Source: Poindextera sp041691315 (GTDB taxonomy: Bacteria > Pseudomonadota > Alphaproteobacteria > Caulobacterales > Caulobacteraceae). Taken from it: a DNA stretch of 64,000 nucleotides. The notes under the pieces are model-generated. The model did not search any database. It was not told where the DNA came from and saw only the letters and a program-made list of their open reading frames with translations. The DNA lies in assembly GCA_041691315.1 (NCBI GenBank), contig JBEPUW010000011.1, forward strand, positions 1 through 64,000, given 5' to 3'. Shown here one piece after another: positions 36,051-44,069 of the stretch. Position 1 is the first letter of the stretch, and every line of letters begins with the position of its first letter. A program made the position numbers and the translations under genes.

Positions 36051-37375
36051 GCCGCCTCGATCTCGGCGCCCAGCCCACCCATCAGCGCGGTGAAACCCGG
36101 GAAGCTGGTGGCGATCATGCCGGGCTCATCGACGCTGACCGCCTGTTCTGCCGCCAGACCCAGCATCAGGTGGGCCATGGCGATGCGGTGGTCGCCATGG
36201 GTGGCGATGGAGGCCGCGCCGCGGACCCGGTGATTGCCGCCCGAAGAGCCGCGCACCTTCATCGTATCGGCCTCCTGTTCGACCATGACGCCGCAGGACG
36301 ACAGCCCCTGGACGGTCAGGGCCAGCCGATCGCTTTCCTTGACGATCAACTCGCCAAGGCCGCGCATCATGGTCTCGCCGTCGGCGAAGGCGGCCGCCAC
36401 CGCCAGAATGGGATATTCGTCGATCATCGAGGGCGCGCGTTCCGGCGGCACATCGACCCCCTGTAGCGGCCCGTAGCGGGCGGTAAGGTCGCCGACCTGC
36501 TCGCCGCCGTCTTCGCGCGCGTTCGCAACGGTTAGATCCGCGCCCATCTCGATCAGGGTCTTGAAGAGGCCGGTACGTAGCGGGTTGAGCAGCACCCCCT
36601 CTACCGTCACCTCCGAGCCCGGGATGATCAGCGCCGCGACCAGCGGGAAGGCCGCCGACGACGGATCGCCCGGTACGCGGATGGCGCAGCCCCTCAGAGC
36701 CTGGCCTCCGGCCAACCGGATGTGACGGCCGTCGGCGTGGTCGTCCACCTCGACCACCGCGCCAAAGGCCCGCAGCATGCGTTCGGTATGGTCGCGGGTG
36801 GCCTCGGGCTCGACCACCTCGGTCATGCCAGCCCCGTTCAGGCCGGCCAGCAGCACAGCCGACTTTACCTGCGCCGATGGCTCGGGCAGGCGATAGGCGA
36901 TGGTCTTCAGATTCCCGCCCTTGATCGCCAGCGGCAGCCGGCCACCATCGCGGCAGACATAGGCCGCGCCCATCTCGCTCAAGGGCCGCAAGACCCGCAT
37001 CATCGGCCGGCCGCGCAGGCTGGCGTCGCCGGTGAAGGCGACGCTGATCGGAAAGCCCGCCGCGGCGCCCATCATCAGGCGCACACCGGTGCCGGAATTG
37101 CCGCAATCGATGACGTCGGCGGGCTCGGCCAGCCCACCCGCCCCGCGCACGCGCCAGCGCCCTTCGTCGATCCGTTCGATCCCGGCGCTGAAGGCGGCCA
37201 TGGCGCGAGCGGTGGCCAGCACGTCCTCGCCCTCGAGCAGACCTTCGATCCCGGTCTCGCCCGTGGCCAGGGCGCCGAGGATCAGCGCCCTGTGCGAGAT
37301 CGACTTGTCGCCGGGCGCTTTGACGCGGCCCCGCAACGGCGATCCCGGCCGAGCCGTGAGGGTGGCGGGCGCCAT
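36047..37375 (-). CDS. aroA: 3-phosphoshikimate 1-carboxyvinyltransferase (EPSP synthase)
   Basis: Adds PEP to shikimate 3-phosphate in aromatic amino acid synthesis. The ATG at 37375 gives 442 residues beginning MAPATLTARPGSPLRGRV and then the signature APGDKSISHRALIL; also GNSGTGVRLMMGAAAGFP, ITFTGDASL-type loops, and DGETMMRGLGELIVKESDRL. The LMMGAAAG region, with alanine in place of a glycine, resembles class II (glyphosate-tolerant) alphaproteobacterial enzymes. The open frame upstream to 37996 is a shadow of the divergent TIGR02300 gene. Confidence 0.95.
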   Translation of the reverse strand: MAPATLTARPGSPLRGRVKAPGDKSISHRALILGALATGETGIEGLLEGEDVLATARAMAAFSAGIERIDEGRWRVRGAGGLAEPADVIDCGNSGTGVRLMMGAAAGFPISVAFTGDASLRGRPMMRVLRPLSEMGAAYVCRDGGRLPLAIKGGNLKTIAYRLPEPSAQVKSAVLLAGLNGAGMTEVVEPEATRDHTERMLRAFGAVVEVDDHADGRHIRLAGGQALRGCAIRVPGDPSSAAFPLVAALIIPGSEVTVEGVLLNPLRTGLFKTLIEMGADLTVANAREDGGEQVGDLTARYGPLQGVDVPPERAPSMIDEYPILAVAAAFADGETMMRGLGELIVKESDRLALTVQGLSSCGVMVEQEADTMKVRGSSGGNHRVRGAASIATHGDHRIAMAHLMLGLAAEQAVSVDEPGMIATSFPGFTALMGGLGAEIEAA

Positions 37376-37495
37376 GGTGGTCAAGGACTCCCAAATGAGC
37401 GGAAAGGCGGAGGGGTTTAGCTTTTGACAGCGGCCCCCGCGCGTGGCAAGGGAGCCGCCCTCCGCCTCATCGTTGCACGTCAGAAGGTCTCGTCC

Positions 37496-37960
37496 TTGGC
37501 CAATCCCGAACTGGGCGCGAAGCAAATTTGCCCCGCCTGCCAGGCTAAATTCTACGACCTTGGCAAACGGCCGGCGACCTGCCCCAAATGCGCGACCCAA
37601 TTTGATCCCGAAGAAGCGTTGAAGAGCCGCCGTGTCCGCGCGCGCACCACGACGCCGGATTACGAAGCCGAGGAAGAAGCGCCCCAGCCCGCGCCCGTCG
37701 AACCGGATGGGTTCGAGGACGAGGTGGACGAAACCCCCGAGGTCGACGAGGTCGCCGCCGAGCCGATCGAGAGCGACGACGACGCCGAAGGCTCCGAAGG
37801 CGTGGTCGCGCCGCCGGCCGACGACCTGGGCGTCGACTTCGCCGAGGAAGAAGAACTGGAAGAGGAAGCCGCCGACGTGCCCTTCCTCGTGGACGACGAG
37901 GACGAGGACGACAATTTCGAAGACGAGATCGAGGGCCTGCCCGACGGCGAACAGGACTGA
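37496..37960 (+). CDS. TIGR02300 (FYDLN acid) family protein
   Basis: A conserved alphaproteobacterial protein of unknown function. Residues 1-45 form a small zinc-ribbon-like head, NPELGAKQICPACQAKFYDLGKRPATCPKCATQFDP, with the FYDL motif and CxxC pairs. The rest, to about residue 154, is an extremely acidic tail of Glu and Asp runs that should be disordered. I chose TTG at 37496 (AGAAGG upstream) because it gives the usual ANPELG start; another TTG at 37424 would add 24 residues. It is divergent from aroA and precedes tRNA-Ala. Confidence 0.85.
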   Translation: MANPELGAKQICPACQAKFYDLGKRPATCPKCATQFDPEEALKSRRVRARTTTPDYEAEEEAPQPAPVEPDGFEDEVDETPEVDEVAAEPIESDDDAEGSEGVVAPPADDLGVDFAEEEELEEEAADVPFLVDDEDEDDNFEDEIEGLPDGEQD

Positions 37961-38053
37961 GCCCGCGCGGGCTTGATCGAAAAACCCGCTCGGCATAGGG
38001 TCCGCCGCCTTCGCGGACGGGCCTTAAGCCCGCAACCGAATACCCGAACTCTC

Positions 38054-38129
38054 GGGGCTATAGCTCAGCTGGTAGAGCGCTTGAATGGCATTCAAGAGGT
38101 CAGCGGTTCGACTCCGCTTAGCTCCACCA
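38054..38129 (+). tRNA. tRNA-Ala, anticodon GGC
   Basis: 76 bases with encoded CCA. The acceptor stem GGGGCTA pairs with TAGCTCC (one G-T pair); the discriminator is A. The anticodon stem CTTGA/TCAAG encloses ATGGCAT, giving anticodon GGC. The T loop GGTTCGACTCC and D region TAGCTCAGCTGGTAGAGCG are canonical. It lies 93 bases after the TIGR02300 gene. Confidence 0.98.
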
Positions 38130-38214
38130 CTTCCTCCGATCTTCCGAATTGGTCAGATGCTTGGTTGAGGTGGTTCGCACATCCTCAACTACGGACGGGT
38201 CGGTCCCGCCGCCA

Positions 38215-38766
38215 ATGACCGCCAACCCGCAATATGATGCGGAAGTCCTGCTGATCGGTGGCCGATCCGGCGTCGGCAAGTCCACGCTCGGCTGGGAGGT
38301 CTCGCGGCAGTTGCAGGAGGCGCGCGCGTCGCACTGCTACATCGAGGGGGATAATCTCGATCAGGTCTTTCCAGCGCCGGCTGGCGATCCCGTCCGCGAG
38401 AAGATCAGCGAGGCCAACCTCGCCGCCATATGGACCAACTACCGTGCGCTGGGTCACGATCGGCTTGTCTATACCAATACGGCCGCGGTCATCAGCGCGC
38501 CCTGGATGGCGCGCGCCTTGCGGGGCCAGGTTCGGTTCGTCGGTGTGTTGCTGACCGCAGACGATGACACGGCGGCCAGTCGTCTGTCCGCCCGCGAGAT
38601 CGGCGGCGGCCTCAGCTGGCACCTGGACCGCAGTCGCCGAGCCGCGCTTTGGCTTGAGGCCGAAGCGCCGCAGTGGGTCGCCCGCGTTCCCACCGACCGT
38701 CGCCAGGTCACCGACATCGCCGCCGAAGTGATCGGCCTCACCGGGTGGCTCGCATCTACCGGGTGA
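38215..38766 (+). CDS. P-loop nucleotide kinase-like protein
   Basis: A 183-residue ATPase/kinase fold. Walker A is IGGRSGVGKSTLGW near residues 13-24; further on are YIEGDNLDQVF, a likely substrate/metal loop, and TADDDTAASRLSAREIGG, a lid-like arginine-rich stretch. It resembles small kinases of the adenylylsulfate/gluconate/chloramphenicol kinase type, but the substrate cannot be told. The ATG at 38215 was chosen because the upstream in-frame codons look like tRNA-proximal noise. Confidence 0.7.
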   Translation: MTANPQYDAEVLLIGGRSGVGKSTLGWEVSRQLQEARASHCYIEGDNLDQVFPAPAGDPVREKISEANLAAIWTNYRALGHDRLVYTNTAAVISAPWMARALRGQVRFVGVLLTADDDTAASRLSAREIGGGLSWHLDRSRRAALWLEAEAPQWVARVPTDRRQVTDIAAEVIGLTGWLASTG

Positions 38767-38861
38767 CCGCGCCGCGATAGGAGTTCGAAAGCAAGAGCGG
38801 GAGTGTGACCGTGGGCCGTGGGTGCGACCTTGCCGATCCGGCAAGTCTAGGAGCCCAAGCC

Positions 38862-39554
38862 ATGACCGACATTGAAACGATCGATTGGGCGGGTGTCTCG
38901 GCCGATCTGGACGCCCAGGGCTGGGCGATCCTGCCGAACCTGCTGGGCGATGCGGAGTGCGCGGCCACCGCCGGCGTTTACAAACGCGGCGAAGGCTTCC
39001 GCAGTCAGGTGATCATGGCCAGGCACGGCTTCGGGCGCGGCGAATATCGCTATTTCAGCTATCCGCTGCCGCGGCTGGTGCAGGCCTTGCGCGACGCGCT
39101 CTATCCGCCGCTCGCCCCGCTGGCCAACCGCTGGCACGAGCGGATGGGACTGTCGGTGCGGTTCCCGGACGACCACTCGGCCTTCCTTGAGCGCTGCCAT
39201 CGCGCCGGCCAGACCCGCCCGACGCCGCTTCTGCTGCAGTATGGCCCCGGCGATTACAATTGCCTGGACCTCTATGGCGAACACGTCTTCCCGCTGCAGG
39301 TCGCGGTGCTGTTGTCCGCGCCAGGCCGCGACTTCGACGGCGGCGAGTTCGTCATCACCGAACAGCGGCCGCGGATGCAGACCCGGGCCGCAGTCGCACC
39401 CCTGCACAAGGGCGACGCGCTGGTGTTCGCGGTCAACGGCCGTCCGGTGCATGGCGTCCGCGGCGACTATCGGGTCAAGCTCCGCCACGGCGTCAGCGCG
39501 GTGCGCTCAGGCCGGCGGCACACGCTCGGGATCATCTTCCACGACGCGGCCTGA
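38862..39554 (+). CDS. 2-oxoglutarate/Fe(II) oxygenase family protein, apparently missing the HxD histidine
   Basis: A 230-residue double-stranded beta-helix protein of the prolyl-hydroxylase-like group. Family segments seen are GRGEYRYFSYPLP, LLLQYGPGDYNCL, EHVFPLQVAVLLS, FDGGEFVITEQRPRMQTR, and RVKLRHGVSAVRSGRRHTLGIIFHD. As I recall relatives, NCL is followed by H-Q-D-L-Y-G, where HxD binds iron. Here the sequence reads NCLDLYGEH, two residues short. If that recollection holds, the iron site is damaged. The ATG at 38862 follows AGGAG. Confidence 0.8.
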   Translation: MTDIETIDWAGVSADLDAQGWAILPNLLGDAECAATAGVYKRGEGFRSQVIMARHGFGRGEYRYFSYPLPRLVQALRDALYPPLAPLANRWHERMGLSVRFPDDHSAFLERCHRAGQTRPTPLLLQYGPGDYNCLDLYGEHVFPLQVAVLLSAPGRDFDGGEFVITEQRPRMQTRAAVAPLHKGDALVFAVNGRPVHGVRGDYRVKLRHGVSAVRSGRRHTLGIIFHDAA

Positions 39555-39660
39555 ACGCTCGCGAGAACCGCAGGGCCTTGTCTCGTCCGCGAAAATGCAG
39601 AAAGGAACCTTAGCCGTGATGGTCTATTAGACGTCCAACCGCCGCGGGGAGGGGCCGGCC

Positions 39661-40875
39661 ATGATGTCTCGGCTTACCACCCTGGGCGCCGCCCTGGTGA
39701 CGCTCGCATTGGCGCTGCCGGGAACGGGCCGCGCGGACGATCCGAAATCCGATGCCCCGAAGGCGCCGTTCACCCTGGCTGTCGCCTACACCGCCGACGC
39801 CCTGGACAATGCGTCCGGGGGCCGCGCCCGGGGCGCCCGCTACCTGGACAAGCTGGCGCTCTCCATCGCCTATGACGGCGCCGCGGCCGGTCATGACGGC
39901 TGGACGGCGCTCGCCAGCGCTCAACACGCCAACGGCGCCGCCTTCAGCAGCGACCTAGTCGGCGACGTCCAAACCGTCAGCAGTATCGACGCCCCGGAAG
40001 CCTTCCGCGTCTACGAGGTTTGGGCCGCCCGGAGCCTGTTGGCCGGCCGGGCCGGGGTCAAGTTCGGGCTGGTCGACCTCAACTCGGAATTCGACGTCCA
40101 GGAAACGGCCGCTCTGTTCCTGAACAGCTCGGACGGCATCGGGCCCGACATCTCCCGCACCGGACTGAACGGACCGTCCATCTATCCGATCACGGCCCTG
40201 GCCTCGACGGTCTTCTACAAGCCGGCGGACGGATGGACGATCCGGGCCGGCGTGTTCGATGGGGTGGCGGGCGATCCGAACAATCTGCGCCGTTTCGCCG
40301 TCATCCTGTCGGCCAAGAACGGAGCCCTGCTCATCGCCCAGGTCGAGAAACGCTACGGCGACGCAGCGCGGCTGGAAGCCGGCGTCTGGAGCTATACGGC
40401 CCAGTTCGACGCCCTGGACCGGTTCACGGCGTCGGGAGCGCCCCGGCGCATCGGCGGCGACGCCGGGATCTATGGGCTGGTCGAGGGCAAGCTGCTGGCC
40501 AGGCCCAAATCGGATGATGGCGGCCTCAGCGGCTGGATCAGGCTCGGGATCGGCAACGGTCAGATCAATCCGATCGACACATACCTCGGCGCTGGCCTGG
40601 TTTATACCGGCGCCGTTCCAGGGCGTGACAAGGATCAGCTTGGCCTGGCGATCAATCGGGCCGGCTTCAGCGGGCCGGCGCGTGAGGCGGCGCTGTCGAA
40701 GGGCAAGACCCTGCTCGATGCCGAGACCACGCTCGAGGCGACATACAGCTACGCCTTTGCCAACTGGCTCAGCATCCAGCCCGACGTCCAATATGTCATG
40801 CATCCCAGCGGCCAGCCCCAACTGCGCAACGCCACCGTCGTGGGCGTGCGCCTCGCTTTCACCGCCTCGAAATAG
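39661..40875 (+). CDS. OprB-type carbohydrate porin
   Basis: An outer-membrane beta-barrel of 404 residues with a signal peptide (MMSRLTTLGAALVTLALALPG, cleavage near GRA at residues 23-25). The body has alternating polar and hydrophobic strands, FGLVDLNSEFDVQETAALFLNSS and GPDISRTGLNGPSIYPITALA as in OprB porins, and ends with an aromatic strand (VGVRLAFTASK). Relatives allow diffusion of glucose and other sugars. The ATG follows GGGGAGGGGCC. No sugar pathway genes are adjacent. Confidence 0.86.
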   Translation: MMSRLTTLGAALVTLALALPGTGRADDPKSDAPKAPFTLAVAYTADALDNASGGRARGARYLDKLALSIAYDGAAAGHDGWTALASAQHANGAAFSSDLVGDVQTVSSIDAPEAFRVYEVWAARSLLAGRAGVKFGLVDLNSEFDVQETAALFLNSSDGIGPDISRTGLNGPSIYPITALASTVFYKPADGWTIRAGVFDGVAGDPNNLRRFAVILSAKNGALLIAQVEKRYGDAARLEAGVWSYTAQFDALDRFTASGAPRRIGGDAGIYGLVEGKLLARPKSDDGGLSGWIRLGIGNGQINPIDTYLGAGLVYTGAVPGRDKDQLGLAINRAGFSGPAREAALSKGKTLLDAETTLEATYSYAFANWLSIQPDVQYVMHPSGQPQLRNATVVGVRLAFTASK

Positions 40876-40992
40876 GCGCTGGAAATACGCTCGACGGCGT
40901 CGGTCAAACGTCGCTGGGGTCGGGATTATTCATTGGAACGCGTTTCGAAAACAAGCCAGCGTCCCCGACGGGCCGCGAGGGAGGATTTTGTC

Positions 40993-42056
40993 GTGACCGA
41001 ACCCGTCAAGGCCATGGCGCCCGGCGGCGACCAGGACTGGCAGGCGCTCGTGCCGCTGGACGCGCTGAGCGCCTGGATGGACGGCGAGGGTCTCGGCGAC
41101 GGCCCGATCAAGCACCCGGTGCTGATGGCCGGCGGCACGCAGAACATCCTGCTGCGCTTCGAGCGCGCCGGCCGCACCTTCGTGCTGCGCCGTCCGCCCA
41201 AGCATCTGCGGGCCAATTCCAACGAGACCATGCGCGCGAGGCGCGGGTGCTGGCGGCGCTCAAGGGCACGCCCGTGCGTCATCCCGGCCTGATCGCCGCC
41301 TGTCCGGCCCAGGACGTGCTGGGCGCGGCCTTCTATCTGATGGAGCCGGTGGACGGCTTCACGCCGCGCGACGAGATGCCGGCCCTGCACGCCGGCGACC
41401 CGGCCATCCGCCACCGCATGGGCCTGGAGATGGTCGACGCCATCGCCGCCCTGGGCCAGGTCGACTACCTCGCGCGCGGATTGGGCGATCTCGGCCGGCC
41501 CGACGGCTTTCTCGAACGCCAGGCCGGACGTTGGCGCGCGCAGTTGGAGAGCTATCACGAGCATGCCGGCTGGCCAGGGCTGGACGGCTTGCCCGGCGTC
41601 GACGCCATCGGCGGTTGGCTGGACGACAACCGGCCGCGCGACTTCCGCCCCGGCCTGATCCACGGCGATTTCCACTTCGCCAACGTGCTGTTCCGGCGCG
41701 ATAGCGGCCAGCTGGCGGCCATGGTCGACTGGGAATTGGTCACGGTCGGCGAGCCGATGGTGGACCTGGGCGTCCTGCTCTCCAACTGGCCCGAGGACGG
41801 CGCCGAGACAGGACCGGTCAAGCCCTGGCCCGGCTTCCCGACTCGCGCCGAGTTGATCGCCCGCTACGCCGAACAGACCGGCCGCGATGTCGCCTCCGCC
41901 GACTGGTACGAGGTGCTGGCCTGCTACAAGATCGGCTGCATCCTCGAAGGCACTTACGCCCGGGCCTGCGCCGGCCGCGCGCCGAAGGAGACCGGCGATT
42001 ACCTGCACGCCTCGACCTTGGGGCTGTTCCAAAGGGCGTTGAAAAAGATCGGATAA
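40993..42056 (+). pseudogene. APH-family kinase, frameshifted
   Basis: An aminoglycoside phosphotransferase-fold protein of the ACAD10/FadE36-like group, split by a single-base deletion. The first part runs from GTG 40993 (after GGGAGGATTTT) to about 41233: LMAGGTQNILLRFERAGRTFVLRRPPKHLRANSNETMR. The rest continues in another frame as LAALKGTPVRHPGLIAACP to 42056, including the catalytic loop HGDFHFANVLF and metal-binding MVDWELV. Adding one base in GCGCGCGAGG near 41233-41240 restores a single protein of about 354 residues. It is either a real inactivation or a sequence error in a GC run. Confidence 0.85.
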
Positions 42057-42083
42057 CCCGCCCGCTGGCGGTCGCAGTTGCGT

Positions 42084-42115
42084 AATGGTGTTGCCGTGAC
42101 ACCATTATGATGTCA
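42084..42115. promoter_or_regulatory. Two nested palindromes upstream of the RHH/DUF4097 module
   Basis: AATGGTGT (42084-42091) and ACACCATT (42099-42106) are perfect inverted arms. Overlapping them, TGACACCATTATGATGTCA (42097-42115) is a 19-base imperfect dyad that shares the ACACCATT half. The stretch is much more AT-rich than its surroundings and ends 5 bases before the ATG at 42121. This is a plausible binding site for the ribbon-helix-helix protein encoded next. Confidence 0.6.
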
Positions 42116-42120
42116 TATTG

Positions 42121-42618
42121 ATGCGCATGGACATCACCGGCCTCATCGACGACCTGAGTCAGGATCTGAGCCGCGCCGCCGAGGTGGGCGGCGAGGATGT
42201 GCGTGCGGCCGCCGAGCGGCTGCTGCTGGCGCTGGATCCCGCCCTTCGGCTCACCTTGATGGACGCGCTCAGCCAGGCTGCCGCCGAGATTCGCGACGCC
42301 CTGCCCGGCGTCGCCATCGACGTGCGCCTAGTCGGCCGTGAACCGGTCTTCGTAATCGAGGGGCCGCGCGCGCCGCCGCCACCGACCGACGAGCCGATCG
42401 ACCCCGATGACGGCGAACCCACCGCCCGCATCACCCTGCGGCTTCCGGAGGCCCTGAAGGGCCGCGCCGAAGCGCTGGCCGCCCGGCGCGGCCAGTCGCT
42501 TAACACCTGGCTGGTGGCCGCCGCCCGCGCCGCCGCCGCGCCGACCGACGAACCGCGCGCCCAGGACCACGGGCGTCAGCACGGCTCCGGTCGGCGGGTG
42601 CAGGGGTGGGCGCGATGA
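42121..42618 (+). CDS. HicB-like ribbon-helix-helix protein
   Basis: 165 residues. Residues 1-80 form a helical domain (DITGLIDDLSQDLSRAAEVG to IDVRLVGREPVFVIEGP). A Pro/Asp-rich linker (PPPPTDEPIDPDDGEP) precedes an RHH domain, ARITLRLPEALKGRAEALAARRGQSLNTWLVAAARA (about 103-140), then a basic tail ending GWAR. I recall the same architecture in actinobacterial proteins labelled HicB-family antitoxin, commonly followed by a DUF4097 gene as here. It probably represses its own operon through the palindromes just upstream. It overlaps the next small gene by 4 bases. Confidence 0.78.
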   Translation: MRMDITGLIDDLSQDLSRAAEVGGEDVRAAAERLLLALDPALRLTLMDALSQAAAEIRDALPGVAIDVRLVGREPVFVIEGPRAPPPPTDEPIDPDDGEPTARITLRLPEALKGRAEALAARRGQSLNTWLVAAARAAAAPTDEPRAQDHGRQHGSGRRVQGWAR

Positions 42619-42749
42619 GCCAAGAGACGACCCTGACGCCGACCCACCGCCCGGTGACGCTCCCCCCCGCGACCGCGCCAACTTCCATCAGCCGCACCCT
42701 GGCCTTCGCGCTCAGGGGCGACCCCGTCAAAAAGGCCAGGATAAAATGA
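42615..42749 (+). CDS. 44-residue coupled small protein of unknown function
   Basis: A short open frame whose ATG overlaps the RHH stop (ATGA, 42615-42618) and whose stop overlaps the DUF4097 start (ATGA, 42746-42749). It therefore bridges the two neighbours exactly. The product is rich in Thr and Pro (MSQETTLTPTHRPVTLPPAT at its start) and ends basic (GDPVKKARIK). There is no membrane helix or cysteine. Double 4-base coupling argues that it is translated. It may be a real small protein or a device that keeps ribosomes moving to DUF4097. Confidence 0.6.
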   Translation: MSQETTLTPTHRPVTLPPATAPTSISRTLAFALRGDPVKKARIK

Positions 42750-43603
42750 CCCAGGACAGGCGCATGCAAAGCTTTCAGACCCCGACGCCGGTTCGGCTGC
42801 GCGTCGACATCCCCAAGGGCCGCATCCGGCTGGCGGCCGAAGAGACCGCCGAAACGCGCGTCGTGCTGACGGCCATTCACGGCGACCTTACGGCCAGGGC
42901 CTGGATCGCCGACGCCGAGATCGTCCAGGACGGCGACGAGATCAGGGTGCGTATCCACAAGTCGGGCCTGTCACTGTTCGGACTTGGCGGCGGGATCGAG
43001 GCCGAAATCTACTGCCCCCTGGGTAGCGCGGCCAACCTCACAACCGGATCGGGCCGCATCGAGACCGTCGGCCGCCTTGGCGAGGTCAATGCCGAGAGCG
43101 GCTCCGGCCGCGTCTGCATCGACGACTGCGCCGAGGCCCGCGCGCGCACCGGTTCGGGCGACATCGTCGTCGCCTCGGCGGCCGGATCGGTCAACGCCAA
43201 GACCGGCTCAGGCCGGATCAGCGTCGGCAAGGTCGGCGCCAATGCGCGCATCGCCACCGGCTCCGGCCATGCCGAGCTGGACTGCGCCGCCGGCGACGCC
43301 AAGCTGACCACCGCGTCCGGCAATATCGAGATCGGCGAGGCGGGCGACAGCCTGGAGGCCTTCGCCGCGTCCGGCAATGTCGAGATCCGCCGCGCCGACC
43401 ACGGCTTGGTCCGCGCCAAGACCATTTCCGGCCGCATCTCGGTGGGCGTGGTCCGCGGCTCGGCGGCCCTGCTCGACATCTCGACCATGAGCGGCCGGGT
43501 CAATTCCGACCTGGAGGCCGCCGGCGCGCCGCAGGCCGACGAGAAGCGGGTGGAGCTGGTCCTCAACACCATGAGCGGCAACGTGAATGTGGCGCGGGCC
43601 TGA
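42746..43603 (+). CDS. DUF4097 beta-repeat protein
   Basis: A 285-residue cytoplasmic protein with no signal peptide. After an N-terminal domain (TPTPVRLRVDIPKGRIRLAAEE) it has about eight short repeats built around SGSGR, TGSGD, TGSGR, TGSGH, TASGN, AASGN, TISGR and TMSGR, spaced about 18-20 residues, ending MSGNVNVARA. Such repeats predict a beta-solenoid or stacked-strand fold; DUF4097 proteins are often found beside sigma/anti-sigma or RHH regulators. The function is unknown. The ATG overlaps the 44-residue gene by 4 bases. Confidence 0.88.
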   Translation: MTQDRRMQSFQTPTPVRLRVDIPKGRIRLAAEETAETRVVLTAIHGDLTARAWIADAEIVQDGDEIRVRIHKSGLSLFGLGGGIEAEIYCPLGSAANLTTGSGRIETVGRLGEVNAESGSGRVCIDDCAEARARTGSGDIVVASAAGSVNAKTGSGRISVGKVGANARIATGSGHAELDCAAGDAKLTTASGNIEIGEAGDSLEAFAASGNVEIRRADHGLVRAKTISGRISVGVVRGSAALLDISTMSGRVNSDLEAAGAPQADEKRVELVLNTMSGNVNVARA

Positions 43604-43616
43604 ACCACGGCGTGGC

Positions 43617-43892
43617 GTGAGGCCGTGGCTTCTCCTCGCGGTCGCGGCCGCCTCGCTGACCTTGGGCGGCTGCGGCTATATCTGGCCCTTCGCCGGCAAC
43701 CGCGCCCGGGCCAGCGTCGAGGCGCTGAACCTCGCGGACGTGCACCTGACCCGCACCCTGTTCGGGATCAACTGCTCGAAGAGCGACCACATCTATTACA
43801 AGTTCGCCGCCCGCAACCTGAGCGGCCAGCGCGTCCACGGCGTCGTCTGCATGAGCTACCTGAAGGGCGCCACGGTGCGCATCACGGGCTGA
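43617..43892 (+). CDS. Small lipoprotein of unknown function
   Basis: 91 residues from GTG 43617. Residues 1-18 (VRPWLLLAVAAASLTLGG) are a lipoprotein signal peptide, with lipobox LGGC and lipidated cysteine at position 19. The mature part, about 70 residues, contains FGINCSKSDHIYYKFAARNLSG and VVCMSYLKG, whose two cysteines could form a disulfide. It lies 13 bases after DUF4097 and probably belongs to the same transcript. An in-frame ATG at 43587, inside DUF4097, is less likely because it would bury the signal peptide. Confidence 0.7.
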   Translation: MRPWLLLAVAAASLTLGGCGYIWPFAGNRARASVEALNLADVHLTRTLFGINCSKSDHIYYKFAARNLSGQRVHGVVCMSYLKGATVRITG

Positions 43893-44034
43893 GCGGCGCA
43901 GGACTCTCCGCGCCGGCATTGAAGGCGATAGCGCCGCTCGACAGACGTTGCGTGCGTCGCATGGAGGCCTGCGTGGTTACTCGTTAGGCCTGGGCCGCGA
44001 AGGTGGCGGCCGGTCGATCACCGTACAGGCGCGC

Positions 44035-44069
44035 TTGACGACGTGAACATAACCAGAACATCTATCCTC
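44035..44069 (+). promoter_or_regulatory. SOS (LexA) box and promoter of dinB
   Basis: GAAC-ATAACCA-GAAC at 44045-44059 is an exact GAAC-N7-GAAC, the reverse complement of the alphaproteobacterial LexA box GTTC-N7-GTTC. A -35-like TTGACG lies at 44035-44040 and a weak -10 candidate around 44059-44065, so the box sits between them, where LexA would block polymerase. The GTG start at 44070 follows directly. Confidence 0.82.

Noticed and set aside
39596..39631. 11-codon frame with a purine-rich leader before the porin gene
   Set aside because: No independent ribosome binding site and no hydrophobic or regulatory pattern; it overlaps no known leader type.
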